Source: JANQTF01 sp041741415
Lineage (GTDB): Bacteria; Bacteroidota; Bacteroidia; J057
Length of the DNA stretch: 64,000 nucleotides
Direction of reading: 5' to 3'
NCBI GenBank assembly: GCA_041741415.1
Contig: JBGSKC010000021.1
Location: 1-64,000 of the forward strand
Under the pieces are notes generated by a model that was not told where the DNA came from, searched no databases, and was given only the letters and a program-made list of their open reading frames with translations. Positions 8,307 to 17,219 of the stretch are shown piece by piece (the stretch's first letter is position 1; every line of letters begins with the position of its first letter). Position numbers and translations under genes: made by a program.

Positions 8307-10880
8307 TCAATCGCCAAGCACCCAGCGGAGGCTCCGGCTACCTTGGCTTCCTGTTATCCGAACGAGGTACACTCCCGGCACCAGGCTTTCACCGGCCAGC
8401 AAGAAGCGCCATTCCCCGGCTCCCGTTGGTTGCTCCCGGCTTAACACCCCACGCCCCGTGAGGTCAAGCACCTCAATTGTCAGGGTTTCGGGACTGGCCG
8501 AAGATCCATGTACCCAGGTTTCGCCTCTTGAAGGATTGGGGCTCATGTGCAGCGAAGGAAAGGCTGCTTCTTTAGCCACAGCGGTAGCCGGGCCCTGATA
8601 AACAAGCGGCATTTCCATCATCCCCTTGCCGATGGTGGCCATTCGCAGCTTGCGGTTTGCCGGGGAAACCGACAAATCACTGACCATGAATGGGTCGCCA
8701 AGCTCCTCACAAAGGTATTCCCAGGTTTGCCCTTCGTCCCGCGAGAGCCAGGCCCCGAGGTCTCCCCCTATATAAAGATGTGTCGGGTCAAATGGGTCGA
8801 TCGCGATGGCGCGGTAAGGCACATCGGGAAGGCTGCCGCCAAGACTGGTCCAGGTGAGGCCTGCATCCTCGCTCCGGTACACATGCTCCGATCCAAAGCC
8901 ACCCATTACAGCATAAATGATTTCGTCGTTGCGGGGATGAACAGCCAGGTCTAGGGTCAGGCGGTCGGGCAGGGATTGGCTCAGCACCGTCCAGGTAGAG
9001 CCTCCATCGTCGGAGCGAAGAATCCGGGCAGGCGGTTGAACGAGCACATTGCCCAGGCTTCCCTGTGTGAGCGGCGAGGTGGACACATAAAGCCTGTCTG
9101 GATTCTGGTGAGAAACGGCAATCGCAATAATTTTTCTTCCCTGGTCAAACTGGAAGCCGCTGGCATTGATCCAGCCGGAGCCATTGCTGCGATACAGCTC
9201 ACTTCCACCCACATACATGCGGGCCGGATTGGAGGGTGCCAGCACAAAAGGCGCCACAAAGTTGGAAGTGGCCGTGCTTTGAACAGGCACACCGAGATCC
9301 ACAAAGCTCTGTCCGCGGTTGGTGGAGCGGAATGTTTGCATCCAGGAAGATCCGGCAAAAACGGTATTCCGCTGAGTGGGGTGGATGGCTGTGTGACCAG
9401 CCTCCCCACCGATGGCCCTGCGCCAGGCAGGCTGCCCCTGGTAAATGGCTGTTCCATTATTTTCCAGCCCACCCATGAAAAAAGTGGAATCCTGAGGGTC
9501 GCTGCTCACGCCCGGGTAAAAGGTGGAAGTGCGCAGGCCGCCGTTGCAGTTGGCAAAAGATAAACCGCCATCGTCGCTCCGGTAGATGCCGCCGTCGGTG
9601 GCAAAATACACGAGCTGCGGGTTGGTAGGGTCGAAGGTAATCTGATGAATGTTCTGGTGAACGAAATTGGCCGGGCCATCAGGAGCGCCTGGGGCAGTTG
9701 CGTGCAGAAAGCCCGTTTGCCAATCCGAGCGCTGAACCAGCCGGTTATTCGACCAATCCATGGCCCACACATCAGCTCCGGCGCAGAGAACCCGACTGGA
9801 TTGGGTGGGGTGAACGGCCACATCGTGGGCAAACCAGCCATAGGTGAAGGCGCGGTCTCCTATTGGCACCCAGCTCAAGCCAAAATCGCTGGAAAACAGC
9901 AGTTCTGACTGAGAACCAACGGCATAACCCACACTTGCGAAGACGGTGTCGGGTGCGCTGGGGGCCATGGCCAATTCGATTTTACCGAAAAACTCCATTC
10001 CCGGATCCACTTTTACCCATGCCCCCCCGCCATCCAGCGAGCGGTAAATGCCCCGATCGGGGTGCTGGAGGTTGCCCGCAGCAGCGAGGACAAGGCCCGG
10101 CTGGCCGGGGTGCAGAACCAGATCAGTGACCATTTTTTTGTTGAGTACGAGGTACCAGTCGCCGCCGAGATTGGGGCTCATGTACACTCCTTCTGTGGTG
10201 GCAGCATACACTTTGTTGGGATCGTGGGGGTCGATGGCAATGTGATTGACCCCTCGCAGGCTGCCATATGCCCAATCAAGTGCCGTGCTCCAGGTGTCGC
10301 CGCCATCACTGCTCATCAGGATGCCGGTTCCGTAAATACCCCGGGTGCGCCACACGACCGTTCCTGTTCCTGCTGCCTGGTGATTGTAGACTTCACCTGT
10401 TCCAACAAAAATCAGGTTGGTGTCCTGAGGGTGAAACACGATGCACGAGGCTGCCAGCAAAGGAAAGCCCGTGGTGATGGACTCCCAGGCATTGGCTCCT
10501 TTTCCACCGGTGCGGGAGCGCCAAAGGCCCCCCCCGGCGCTGCCGGCCAGCAGGGTTTCCGGCTTGAGCGGATTTACTGCCACGCTCAGCATTCTTCCCC
10601 CCACGTTGTAGGGGCCCATGCTTTCCCACCCATAAGAGGTGCGGGTGGAAAACCGATTCTGCCGCAAAAGTTGATGCCAGGGGGCAGACAATGCCTCAGC
10701 AGGAAGCGAAGCATCGGGGTAAACCCGTCCATCGTGCCACCAGTTGAGGCTCATTGCCTGCACATCCGTCCCAAATCCCGGTTCTGTGATGGGGGGTACC
10801 TGTCCTAGGCACGTTCCCATCCACAACCCATAGCCAAACATCAGAAGCAAGGTCCAGCTTCGAAATCCTACTCTCACCAA
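8307..10880 (-). CDS. Secreted BNR/sortilin-like propeller protein with T9SS sorting domain
   Basis: 857 residues. A signal peptide ends near residue 26 (GTCLGQ). The body has repeated Asp-box motifs (S-x-D-x-G-x-x-W/F): SSDGGDTWS, SLDGGGAWV, SSDFGLSWV, SDDGGLSFA, SDDGGSTWT, SEDAGLTWT, SRDEGQTWE. These are typical of the WD40/YVTN/VPS10-like beta-propeller of BNR proteins (xyloglucanase GH74-like fold). No GH74 catalytic aspartate pair could be assigned, so enzymatic activity is unproven. The last 80 residues form a type A T9SS domain (SPNPSRGETWVHG, VLDLTGRGVL, GVYLVRITGSQG), so it is exported through the outer membrane by T9SS. It is not in an operon. Confidence 0.85.
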   Translation of the reverse strand: MVRVGFRSWTLLLMFGYGLWMGTCLGQVPPITEPGFGTDVQAMSLNWWHDGRVYPDASLPAEALSAPWHQLLRQNRFSTRTSYGWESMGPYNVGGRMLSVAVNPLKPETLLAGSAGGGLWRSRTGGKGANAWESITTGFPLLAASCIVFHPQDTNLIFVGTGEVYNHQAAGTGTVVWRTRGIYGTGILMSSDGGDTWSTALDWAYGSLRGVNHIAIDPHDPNKVYAATTEGVYMSPNLGGDWYLVLNKKMVTDLVLHPGQPGLVLAAAGNLQHPDRGIYRSLDGGGAWVKVDPGMEFFGKIELAMAPSAPDTVFASVGYAVGSQSELLFSSDFGLSWVPIGDRAFTYGWFAHDVAVHPTQSSRVLCAGADVWAMDWSNNRLVQRSDWQTGFLHATAPGAPDGPANFVHQNIHQITFDPTNPQLVYFATDGGIYRSDDGGLSFANCNGGLRTSTFYPGVSSDPQDSTFFMGGLENNGTAIYQGQPAWRRAIGGEAGHTAIHPTQRNTVFAGSSWMQTFRSTNRGQSFVDLGVPVQSTATSNFVAPFVLAPSNPARMYVGGSELYRSNGSGWINASGFQFDQGRKIIAIAVSHQNPDRLYVSTSPLTQGSLGNVLVQPPARILRSDDGGSTWTVLSQSLPDRLTLDLAVHPRNDEIIYAVMGGFGSEHVYRSEDAGLTWTSLGGSLPDVPYRAIAIDPFDPTHLYIGGDLGAWLSRDEGQTWEYLCEELGDPFMVSDLSVSPANRKLRMATIGKGMMEMPLVYQGPATAVAKEAAFPSLHMSPNPSRGETWVHGSSASPETLTIEVLDLTGRGVLSREQPTGAGEWRFLLAGESLVPGVYLVRITGSQGSRSLRWVLGD

Positions 10881-11040
10881 AACCGTTCGGGGTAATCAAT
10901 ATTTGCAGCGAGTAATTCAACTTCCGTACCACCGCCCAGACCATCGGTAAAAACTGCGTGTTAGGTATGGGTCAATTTCTATCCAATGATATGGTTTGCT
11001 CAAAGGCTCAAAGAATAGCCTGCCAGGGCCTGGAAATCGC

Positions 11041-11081
11041 AAAAACTCCTTCCTGAGAAGAGCAAGCTTCGCAGGAAGGAG
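11041..11081 (-). terminator. gyrB terminator
   Basis: On the minus strand a perfect 10-bp stem (CTCCTTCCTG at 11046-11055 with CAGGAAGGAG at 11072-11081) is followed by five T residues (A5 at 11041-11045 on the plus strand). It lies 53 nt past the gyrB stop. Confidence 0.65.
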
Positions 11082-11133
11082 GATAAGTTGGCCGGGACAA
11101 TGCGGGCCGGCTTAGGATAGATGCCGTGAAAAA

Positions 11134-13116
11134 TCAGATGTCCACGTTGGCGTATTTGGCATTTCGCTCGATGAACTCCCGGCGCGGGGCCACGTCGTCG
11201 CCCATGAGGGTGGAGAAGAGGCGATCTGCTTCGGCGGCAGAATCGATCGATACCCGCTGAAGGGTGCGGGTGTCCATGTTCATGGTAGTATCCCACAACT
11301 GATCGGGGTTCATTTCACCCAGGCCCTTGTATCGCTGGATATGCACTTTGGACTCATCTCCGCCCGCGATTTCCTCGATAGCCGCCCGGCGGTCCTGTTC
11401 AGTCCATGCATAGCGCTCTTTCCGCCCTGCTTTCACGAGGTAGAGAGGAGGTGAGGCAATGAAAATGTGTCCGGCTTCAATGAGCGGAAGCATGAAGCGA
11501 TAAAAAAGCGTGAGCAGCAGGGTGCGGATGTGGGAGCCGTCCACGTCGGCATCGGTCATGATGATGACCTTGTGATAGCGCAGCTTCACGAGGCTGAGCT
11601 CTTCATCCTGGCCGATACCAGTGACGCCAAGGGCGAGGATGATGTTTTTGATTTCCTCGTTGTCGTAGATTTTGGAGGGATGTGCTTTCTCTACGTTAAG
11701 GATTTTTCCGCGAAGTGGCAGAATGGCCTGAAACCGCCTGTCGCGGGCTTGCTTGGCCGAGCCACCGGCAGAGTCACCTTCTACCAGGAAGATCTCGCAC
11801 TCGGAGGCAGTGCGGGAGGAGCAGTTGGCCAGCTTGCCGGGGAGGCCGCCACCAATGGCGCTGGATTTTTTCTGAACCGCTTCGCGGGCTTTTTTCGCAG
11901 CATTCCGGGCCTCCGCAGCGATGAGCACCTTCTGGATAATGTTGCGGGCAACTCCTGGGTTTTCTTCCAGGAAATAATTAAGCTCCCTGGACACGATCGA
12001 CTCCACAATCCCGGACACTTCGTTGTTGCCGAGCTTGGTTTTGGTTTGCCCTTCAAACTGCGGTTCGGCCACCTTCACAGAAATGACACAGGTGAGGCCT
12101 TCCCGAAAATCGTCGCCGGATAGCGGAAATTTCACCTTTTTCAGGTAGCCTTCATTCTCGGCGTATGTTTTCAAGGTGCGGGTCAGCGCCTTTTTGAAAC
12201 CTGAAACGTGGGTGCCCCCTTCGTGGGTGTTGATGTTGTTGACGTAGGAGTGAATGTTCTCGTTGTAAGACGAGTTGTACATGATAGCCACCTCCACAGG
12301 AACGACGTCTTCTTTGTCAGATCCCTGAATATGAATGGGTTGCTCGTGGAGCGGTTGGCGGTTGGCGTCGAGATAAAGGACGAACTCGGAGAGGCCGCCT
12401 TCGGAGTGATAGGTTTGCGCAAGGAAACTTTTGCCCTGGTTTTCAGGCTTTTTCCTGTCCTCTTCATTGAGAGGTTCGCGCTCGTCGGTGAGCGAAATGG
12501 TAATGCCCCGGTTCAGGAAGGCCAGTTCGCGGAGGCGTGAGGCGAGGGTTTCGAATTTGAATTCAGAAACCGTGAAGATGCTGGTATCGGGCCAGAAACG
12601 GGTTTCGGTTCCCCGGTCTTTGGTTTCGCCAGCAACGGAGACCGGCGCGAGGGCCACGCCTTTCTGGTAGGATTGACGGTAGACTTTTCCCTCGCGAAAA
12701 ACCTGGACCTCGCAGTTGGTGGACAAGGCATTCACCACCGAAACCCCCACCCCGTGCAAGCCGCCGGATACTTTGTAGGTGTCTTTATCAAACTTACCGC
12801 CAGCCCCGAGGCGGGTCATCACGAGTTCGAGGGCAGAAAGCTGCTCTTTTTGGTGGATATCCACCGGAATGCCACGGCCATCGTCTCTAACAGAGATGGA
12901 ATTATCGTGGTGAATGATCACATCAATCTTGTTGGCGTGGCCTGCCATGGCCTCATCGATGGAGTTATCCACCACTTCATAGACCAGATGGTGCAATCCC
13001 CGCTCTCCGATGTCTCCGATATACATGGAAGGGCGCTTCCTCACGTGCTCAATGCCTTCCAGAACCTGAATGTTGCTTGCGGAGTATTGCTGTGACGCCT
13101 GCTCTATTTCGCTCAT
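11134..13116 (-). CDS. gyrB: DNA gyrase subunit B
   Basis: 660 residues, a normal length for Bacteroidota GyrB, which lacks the 165-residue insert of enterobacteria. The GHKL ATPase domain comes first (VRKRPSMYIGDIG, EVVDNSIDEAMAG, VRDDGRGIPV, SGGLHGVGVSVVNALS). The transducer domain follows, then Toprim with the catalytic EGDSAGG from about residue 446 and DADVDGSH from about residue 522. The C-terminus ends with RREFIERNAKYAN. GyrB and GyrA together introduce negative supercoils in an ATP-dependent way. gyrA is not in this window. The gene is monocistronic, with its own promoter element and terminator. Confidence 0.97.
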   Translation of the reverse strand: MSEIEQASQQYSASNIQVLEGIEHVRKRPSMYIGDIGERGLHHLVYEVVDNSIDEAMAGHANKIDVIIHHDNSISVRDDGRGIPVDIHQKEQLSALELVMTRLGAGGKFDKDTYKVSGGLHGVGVSVVNALSTNCEVQVFREGKVYRQSYQKGVALAPVSVAGETKDRGTETRFWPDTSIFTVSEFKFETLASRLRELAFLNRGITISLTDEREPLNEEDRKKPENQGKSFLAQTYHSEGGLSEFVLYLDANRQPLHEQPIHIQGSDKEDVVPVEVAIMYNSSYNENIHSYVNNINTHEGGTHVSGFKKALTRTLKTYAENEGYLKKVKFPLSGDDFREGLTCVISVKVAEPQFEGQTKTKLGNNEVSGIVESIVSRELNYFLEENPGVARNIIQKVLIAAEARNAAKKAREAVQKKSSAIGGGLPGKLANCSSRTASECEIFLVEGDSAGGSAKQARDRRFQAILPLRGKILNVEKAHPSKIYDNEEIKNIILALGVTGIGQDEELSLVKLRYHKVIIMTDADVDGSHIRTLLLTLFYRFMLPLIEAGHIFIASPPLYLVKAGRKERYAWTEQDRRAAIEEIAGGDESKVHIQRYKGLGEMNPDQLWDTTMNMDTRTLQRVSIDSAAEADRLFSTLMGDDVAPRREFIERNAKYANVDI

Positions 13117-13158
13117 TATCAGCTGATTGAAAAAAAATTACCAAAAAGATGAACCTTG

Positions 13159-13166
13159 CAAAGGTA
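13159..13166 (-). promoter_or_regulatory. TAnnTTTG promoter element of gyrB
   Basis: Read on the minus strand this is TACCTTTG, a match to the Bacteroidota -7 element, 43 nt before the gyrB ATG. No clear TTG -33 element was found at the usual distance. Confidence 0.45.
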
Positions 13167-13475
13167 GTAAAAAAACCGGAATTATTCAGCCTTTGGTCTT
13201 CCTTTTCAGGAGGGGATTTCGCCTTTTTTCACGCAGGATTTTTTGCACAGGGTACGGCCCGGACTGAGATCGTCACAAACATACATCTGGCTTCTTTCAG
13301 CCTGATACCGCCAACGATATGCGCCCCTGAGTTTTGGCATCGCTGTCAAAGATCAAATAGAAGCCGCTGGCCGGTCTCTCAAACGGAGCTCGTCCAAATT
13401 GTCCTCCCACAGGTCATAGCTTTACAAGGTACACCTCTGAAAATCAGGGAGTTGAGGACACGGAGCATAAAACGA
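13167..13475. other. Non-coding stretch between gyrB promoter and the coiled-coil gene
   Basis: I see no credible gene here on either strand. The long plus-strand frame crossing it continues antisense into the next gene and has no coding character. The region gives room for the gyrB promoter and the 3-prime end of the neighbouring transcript. Confidence 0.5.
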
Positions 13476-13508
13476 AAAAGGAGTTGTGCCGAAAAAGACA
13501 CAACTCCC
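13476..13508 (-). terminator. Terminator after the coiled-coil gene
   Basis: On the minus strand GGAGTTGTG (13481-13489 on plus) and CACAACTCC (13500-13508) form a perfect 9-bp stem with a 10-nt loop. It is followed by TTTTTCGTTTT. It lies 30 nt past the stop at 13539. Confidence 0.65.
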
Positions 13509-13538
13509 AATCGCGCAATATTTTATGCAGCGGAAGAT

Positions 13539-14489
13539 TTAGTCGATTTCGAAGCTCGACTTCCCAATGAGGTTATTGTCGGCAAACAGGGAGACGTAGT
13601 AAACGCCTTTTTCAAATTTGCCTTCATCTGCCAGGCCAAAAACCATGCATTCCTCCACCTCAGATCCGAAAAACCCAACTGTAGCGGAACAACTATAGGC
13701 CTTGTCTTGCCCTTGGAAAGGGAATCGACCACTATACCCATCGGTGAAGTTGGTGAGGGTGTTTCCAGCGGCATCTTCAATCACGGCATATACGCTTCTG
13801 TCGCCGCGGGTGGCAATCTGGTTTTCGAGGATAGTGAAACAGAGTTGCAGATCCTTCATCCGCCAGCGGGCGAGGGTCGTAAATTCTTTTTCCTTTTTGC
13901 CTTCTTTGTAACTAAAATAACGGAATGAACGCGCTTTCAGAGCTGAAGCTACGGTAACAGTTCTGTCCAGTTCCTCCCGCGTTTCCTGATTCCGGGTCTG
14001 AAGATCCCTATTTTCTGACATCAGGGAACCTTCCCTTACAATGAGGCTGTCTACTTGTCCGGCTAGTGCCTGATTTTCGGCCTTCAGGCTGGCGATGATG
14101 TCGTCATATTCAGCCAGAACGGCTTGCAGCTCCTGCACTTTGGACTCCAGCCGGCGGATTTCGCTGGTTTGAGTTTTGTTGGATCGCCGGGCATCAGCTA
14201 ACATGCCCTGTACTTTTTCCAGTTCGCCCACCTTCTCCTGCAAAAGCTGCTCTTTGGTGGCGAGATCTATTTCCAGGTCATTGATCTGGTTGCGGAAGTC
14301 GGCCACGTTGGCTTCCAGTTGCTGGACTTCCGTGTTGAGGTTTTCGATCTGAATGTCTTTTTCTTCAGATTCTGATTTAACAGTGAAGTACTTGACGGCG
14401 AAGTAGCCGAGGGCAGACAATACGAGAATTCCCGCAATGACCAGAATCGCTCTGCTGGTGGCTTGGGAACCTTCAGACTTGGTAGCCAT
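13539..14489 (-). CDS. Membrane-anchored coiled-coil protein
   Basis: About 316 residues from MATKSEGSQ (14489); the frame extends 59 codons upstream but without coding character. One membrane segment (AILVIAGILVLSALGYFAVK, about residues 13-33) precedes a long coiled coil (about 40-180) rich in E, Q and L heptads. A compact C-terminal domain follows (about 190-316) with YAVIEDAAGNTL, FFGSEVEECMVFG and VYYVSLFADNNLIG. The layout suggests an envelope-spanning protein with a periplasmic coiled coil. I do not recognise the C-terminal domain. The gene lies 142 nt after the futalosine hydrolase. Confidence 0.75.
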   Translation of the reverse strand: MATKSEGSQATSRAILVIAGILVLSALGYFAVKYFTVKSESEEKDIQIENLNTEVQQLEANVADFRNQINDLEIDLATKEQLLQEKVGELEKVQGMLADARRSNKTQTSEIRRLESKVQELQAVLAEYDDIIASLKAENQALAGQVDSLIVREGSLMSENRDLQTRNQETREELDRTVTVASALKARSFRYFSYKEGKKEKEFTTLARWRMKDLQLCFTILENQIATRGDRSVYAVIEDAAGNTLTNFTDGYSGRFPFQGQDKAYSCSATVGFFGSEVEECMVFGLADEGKFEKGVYYVSLFADNNLIGKSSFEID

Positions 14490-14631
14490 AGAATGGGATT
14501 GGATGGTTTTGATGAGACAAGGATCTAAAGTATGCGATGAAACGGAATTTACCAATGCCAGTTGGGTGTAATTCGTTGTTCCGTGGAAATTGCAAGAGAA
14601 AATGCAGCTCTGGAATTGGCTGGGAGCATGA

Positions 14632-15330
14632 TCAGGAATGCTGGTGAGAAGGGAAAAGCAGGGCAAGCTCCCCAGGTTGATCCCACCTTCTCAGGAGATC
14701 CAGTGCTTCTTTCTGTGCTGCGCGGGCTGCCTCAGCCAGCTTCCAGGCAGCGCGGTCGCGGGGCTCTACCCGGTTGGACAATCCTCGTAATTCGACAAAC
14801 GGGGCTCCCTGGTGAAGCATAGCAAAGAAAAACGCCCCCCCTTCCATGCTTTCAACCTCTGCCTGGCAGCGTGAGCGAACCTCTTCAATCGTTTCTGCCA
14901 GGCCGTGAACCTTGTTTACCGTTTGGCCGCGAGCGGCTGGCAACTGAGTTTGGGGAGGAAAAGGATTCGGTAAGGATTCAAAAAAAATGGTACCCGGCAG
15001 TTGCATGAGTGGGAAACCAAGGTTTCGCAAAGATAAAAAGCCATCAGGCGATTCTGCCCCCAGCTCTGAAAAGACCTCTTCGCGCACCTCCACCACCGAA
15101 CCAAGCGCCCAGTCATTTCTCAAAGTGCCTGCAATACCTACCTGGATGGCAGCCTCTACCCGGTGATAGGCGAGAAAGGTGGCCAGGTTCCAGGCTGCCG
15201 ACACCATGCTTACCCCTGTGATGAGCCAGTAGGGCTCCAGGTGCTGGCAGGGCTGCTTTTCGACCATGCTGCGCAGCCAGGAAAGCTCCATTTCTGTGGC
15301 CGAAACAATTAACACTCTTGGCTTGATCAT
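14632..15330 (-). CDS. mqnB: Futalosine hydrolase
   Basis: About 232 residues from MIKPRVLIVSATEMEL. This ATG overlaps the stop of the upstream lipoprotein gene (ATGA at 15327-15330), which decides the start. It is a nucleoside phosphorylase superfamily protein of the MqnB type: VGIAGTLRNDWALGSVVEV, VNKVHGLAETIEEVRSRCQA and VESMEGGAFFFAMLHQG, the last being the purine/ribose site with the conserved ESMEGGAFF. It cleaves futalosine to dehypoxanthine futalosine and hypoxanthine in the alternative menaquinone pathway. No other mqn gene is in the window. The role follows from family match. Confidence 0.85.
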   Translation of the reverse strand: MIKPRVLIVSATEMELSWLRSMVEKQPCQHLEPYWLITGVSMVSAAWNLATFLAYHRVEAAIQVGIAGTLRNDWALGSVVEVREEVFSELGAESPDGFLSLRNLGFPLMQLPGTIFFESLPNPFPPQTQLPAARGQTVNKVHGLAETIEEVRSRCQAEVESMEGGAFFFAMLHQGAPFVELRGLSNRVEPRDRAAWKLAEAARAAQKEALDLLRRWDQPGELALLFPSHQHS

Positions 15331-15638
15331 TCTTTTACCCAAATCACCTGACAACGCCGACGCTCTTCGAGGTAGTCCAGTTGCTCGGGTACCGTTTGAA
15401 ACCTAAGGGTGTCTCCTGTCTCTGTAACAACCTGGCAACCAATACATGAGCTGAAGGGGTTCACCGTTTCATAAACCCATTGCTTGTCCCAGTAACACCG
15501 CAGGAGCTCAGAGCCTCGCGGAAAGGCCTGGCTGGTATCAGCGAAGGAAGTGAACCCATCGAGCCAGACAGGTTCCACAGGATCGGGGATGCAAGAAAGC
15601 AGTGCAAGCAACAGCCCGATCATCGCAAATGGTTTCAT
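15327..15638 (-). CDS. Small lipoprotein
   Basis: 103 residues. A signal peptide with lipobox LLSC (lipidated Cys16) is followed by about 87 residues that include three further cysteines in the middle and near the end (LLRCYWDKQ, SSCIGCQVV). The mature part matches no family I know. Translation is coupled to the futalosine hydrolase by a 4-nt ATGA overlap, but a link in function to menaquinone synthesis is not evident. Confidence 0.65.
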   Translation of the reverse strand: MKPFAMIGLLLALLSCIPDPVEPVWLDGFTSFADTSQAFPRGSELLRCYWDKQWVYETVNPFSSCIGCQVVTETGDTLRFQTVPEQLDYLEERRRCQVIWVKE

Positions 15639-15721
15639 AGGACAAAAGTAGGGAAAATCCGCTGTACTGAGTGCTGCTGGCCAGCCTGATTTGGGAGCAA
15701 CAGCTTGCTGGATTAATCAAA

Positions 15722-15751
15722 AAGATCCCTGACCTTCCAGCCAGGGATCTT
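15722..15751 (-). terminator. Hairpin after the LVIVD gene
   Basis: AAGATCCCTG (15722-15731) and CAGGGATCTT (15742-15751) form a perfect 10-bp stem, 32 nt past the stop of the minus-strand LVIVD gene. On that strand it is followed by TTTGATT, a short T-rich tail. Confidence 0.55.
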
Positions 15752-15782
15752 AATAATACACAAACAAATGAATTGTGTTGAA

Positions 15783-17090
15783 TTATTTGACGACCGGAAT
15801 CATGCTCAGGAGCTTAATGTCGGTCAGATCGCTGTAGTCATACTGATAAAATCCATCCTCTCCGATGGTTAGGAGCACGTTGCCAAGGGGGATGACGTCA
15901 AATGCGTGGATATCGGGGAAGGCTGCCAGGGGATTTGCGGTGATGGCACTCACATCGGTGGCATCATAGATCTTCAGGCCTTCTTCGCCGTCGCAGATGA
16001 AAAGCGTTTCGCCACTGATTCCCAGCCCGTGTGGATTGAAGAAGTCGTAGGTGTGGAGCAACGCAGGACTGGTAAGGCTTTGAAGGTCAAACACAAGGAG
16101 CTGGTTCACAGTCCCACCGCAGTCGTTGCCGTCGCGGAGGGTGACATAGGCAAATTCTTCATCAGCCACTACGGGGTCGCAGCTTTGAACGTGCTGGACG
16201 CTGGAAAGCCATTGAGGCGCAGTGGGGTTGGTGGCGGAGTAGATGTGCAACCCAGTCATGGAGCCGAGGAACAGGGTGTTTCCTCTTGGGAAGATGGTTT
16301 CAATGTCCCAGCCAACAGAGAGGCGATTGGCCTCCACCGGATCGGTGAGGTTGGCGAGGCTAAAGATGATCATGTCGGAATAGGTGACAGAATAGAGGTA
16401 ATCACCCAGAATCGTGAAGCGGGCCATGGAGCCGCCTGTTCCGGAGGTGCTGGCCATTTCAGTGCTTCCACCGCTAAACTGGCTGTTGGAAGATGCCTGT
16501 GGCGCAGAAGTGAGCATCAGGTCGTTTTGAGAAAATACGTTCCTGCTCATAACAGGCACGTTGAAGCCATCGGCACAGTTGACTTCCTCAGAGATCTCGG
16601 TTTCGATCCAATCAACTGCAATCCCTGAATCCGGGTTAGCCCAAAGTCCTTGGTGCCACACGCCATAGGGAAACACATTTTCTTCCCGGCCCACTTCTGC
16701 TGCCTGTGTAGGGTTGGAAATATCGATGGCCACGAGATCAAGGTAGGAATCGGCGTACAGAATATTTCCTTTGGCGGCGATGTCATGGTTGCCGGGAACC
16801 TCAATGAATGCGAGGAATTGCGGCTGGGCGGGGTTGGTATTGTCGATGACGTGAATGCCCTTATTGATTTCAGAGATGAAGATGAAGCCATCTTTAAAAT
16901 ACATTTTTCCGGGCTGATGCAGCTCCTGGGCCGGGGCAACCTTCACTGCCTGGCGAATTTCATCGAGGCCCTGGTAAACCGGGGCGTAGCTGTAGTAGGT
17001 GAGAATCTGCTCACATTTGTCGGAGAAGCAGCCGCTGAGGGATATTGCAAGGATACCCGTCAAAGCAAAGAGAGAAACGATTCGTTTCAT
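15783..17090 (-). CDS. LVIVD-repeat lipoprotein
   Basis: 435 residues from MKRIVSLFALTG (17090). The 18-codon upstream extension would hide the signal peptide, so this start is preferred. The lipobox ISLSGC gives a lipidated Cys21. The rest contains repeated LVIVD-type blades (GIHVIDNTNPAQPQFLAFI, YLDLVAIDISNPTQ, LLVFDLQSLTSPALLHTYD, GLKIYDATDVSAI), which form a beta-propeller facing the periplasm or cell surface. A low-complexity Ser/Gly stretch lies near residues 210-235. Such proteins are frequent in Saprospiria and have no known enzymatic activity. Monocistronic. Confidence 0.8.
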   Translation of the reverse strand: MKRIVSLFALTGILAISLSGCFSDKCEQILTYYSYAPVYQGLDEIRQAVKVAPAQELHQPGKMYFKDGFIFISEINKGIHVIDNTNPAQPQFLAFIEVPGNHDIAAKGNILYADSYLDLVAIDISNPTQAAEVGREENVFPYGVWHQGLWANPDSGIAVDWIETEISEEVNCADGFNVPVMSRNVFSQNDLMLTSAPQASSNSQFSGGSTEMASTSGTGGSMARFTILGDYLYSVTYSDMIIFSLANLTDPVEANRLSVGWDIETIFPRGNTLFLGSMTGLHIYSATNPTAPQWLSSVQHVQSCDPVVADEEFAYVTLRDGNDCGGTVNQLLVFDLQSLTSPALLHTYDFFNPHGLGISGETLFICDGEEGLKIYDATDVSAITANPLAAFPDIHAFDVIPLGNVLLTIGEDGFYQYDYSDLTDIKLLSMIPVVK

Positions 17091-17219
17091 GACCAAAGTG
17101 GTTAATTTTTCTTCAAAACGGGTGTGCTTTCCAGAACGCTGCATGGGTTATCGAGAATTGTTCCTCTCTCTTTTTTCTCATTGACGATCAACCGGTTGCC
17201 TTTGAAAACGCGGGTGAAG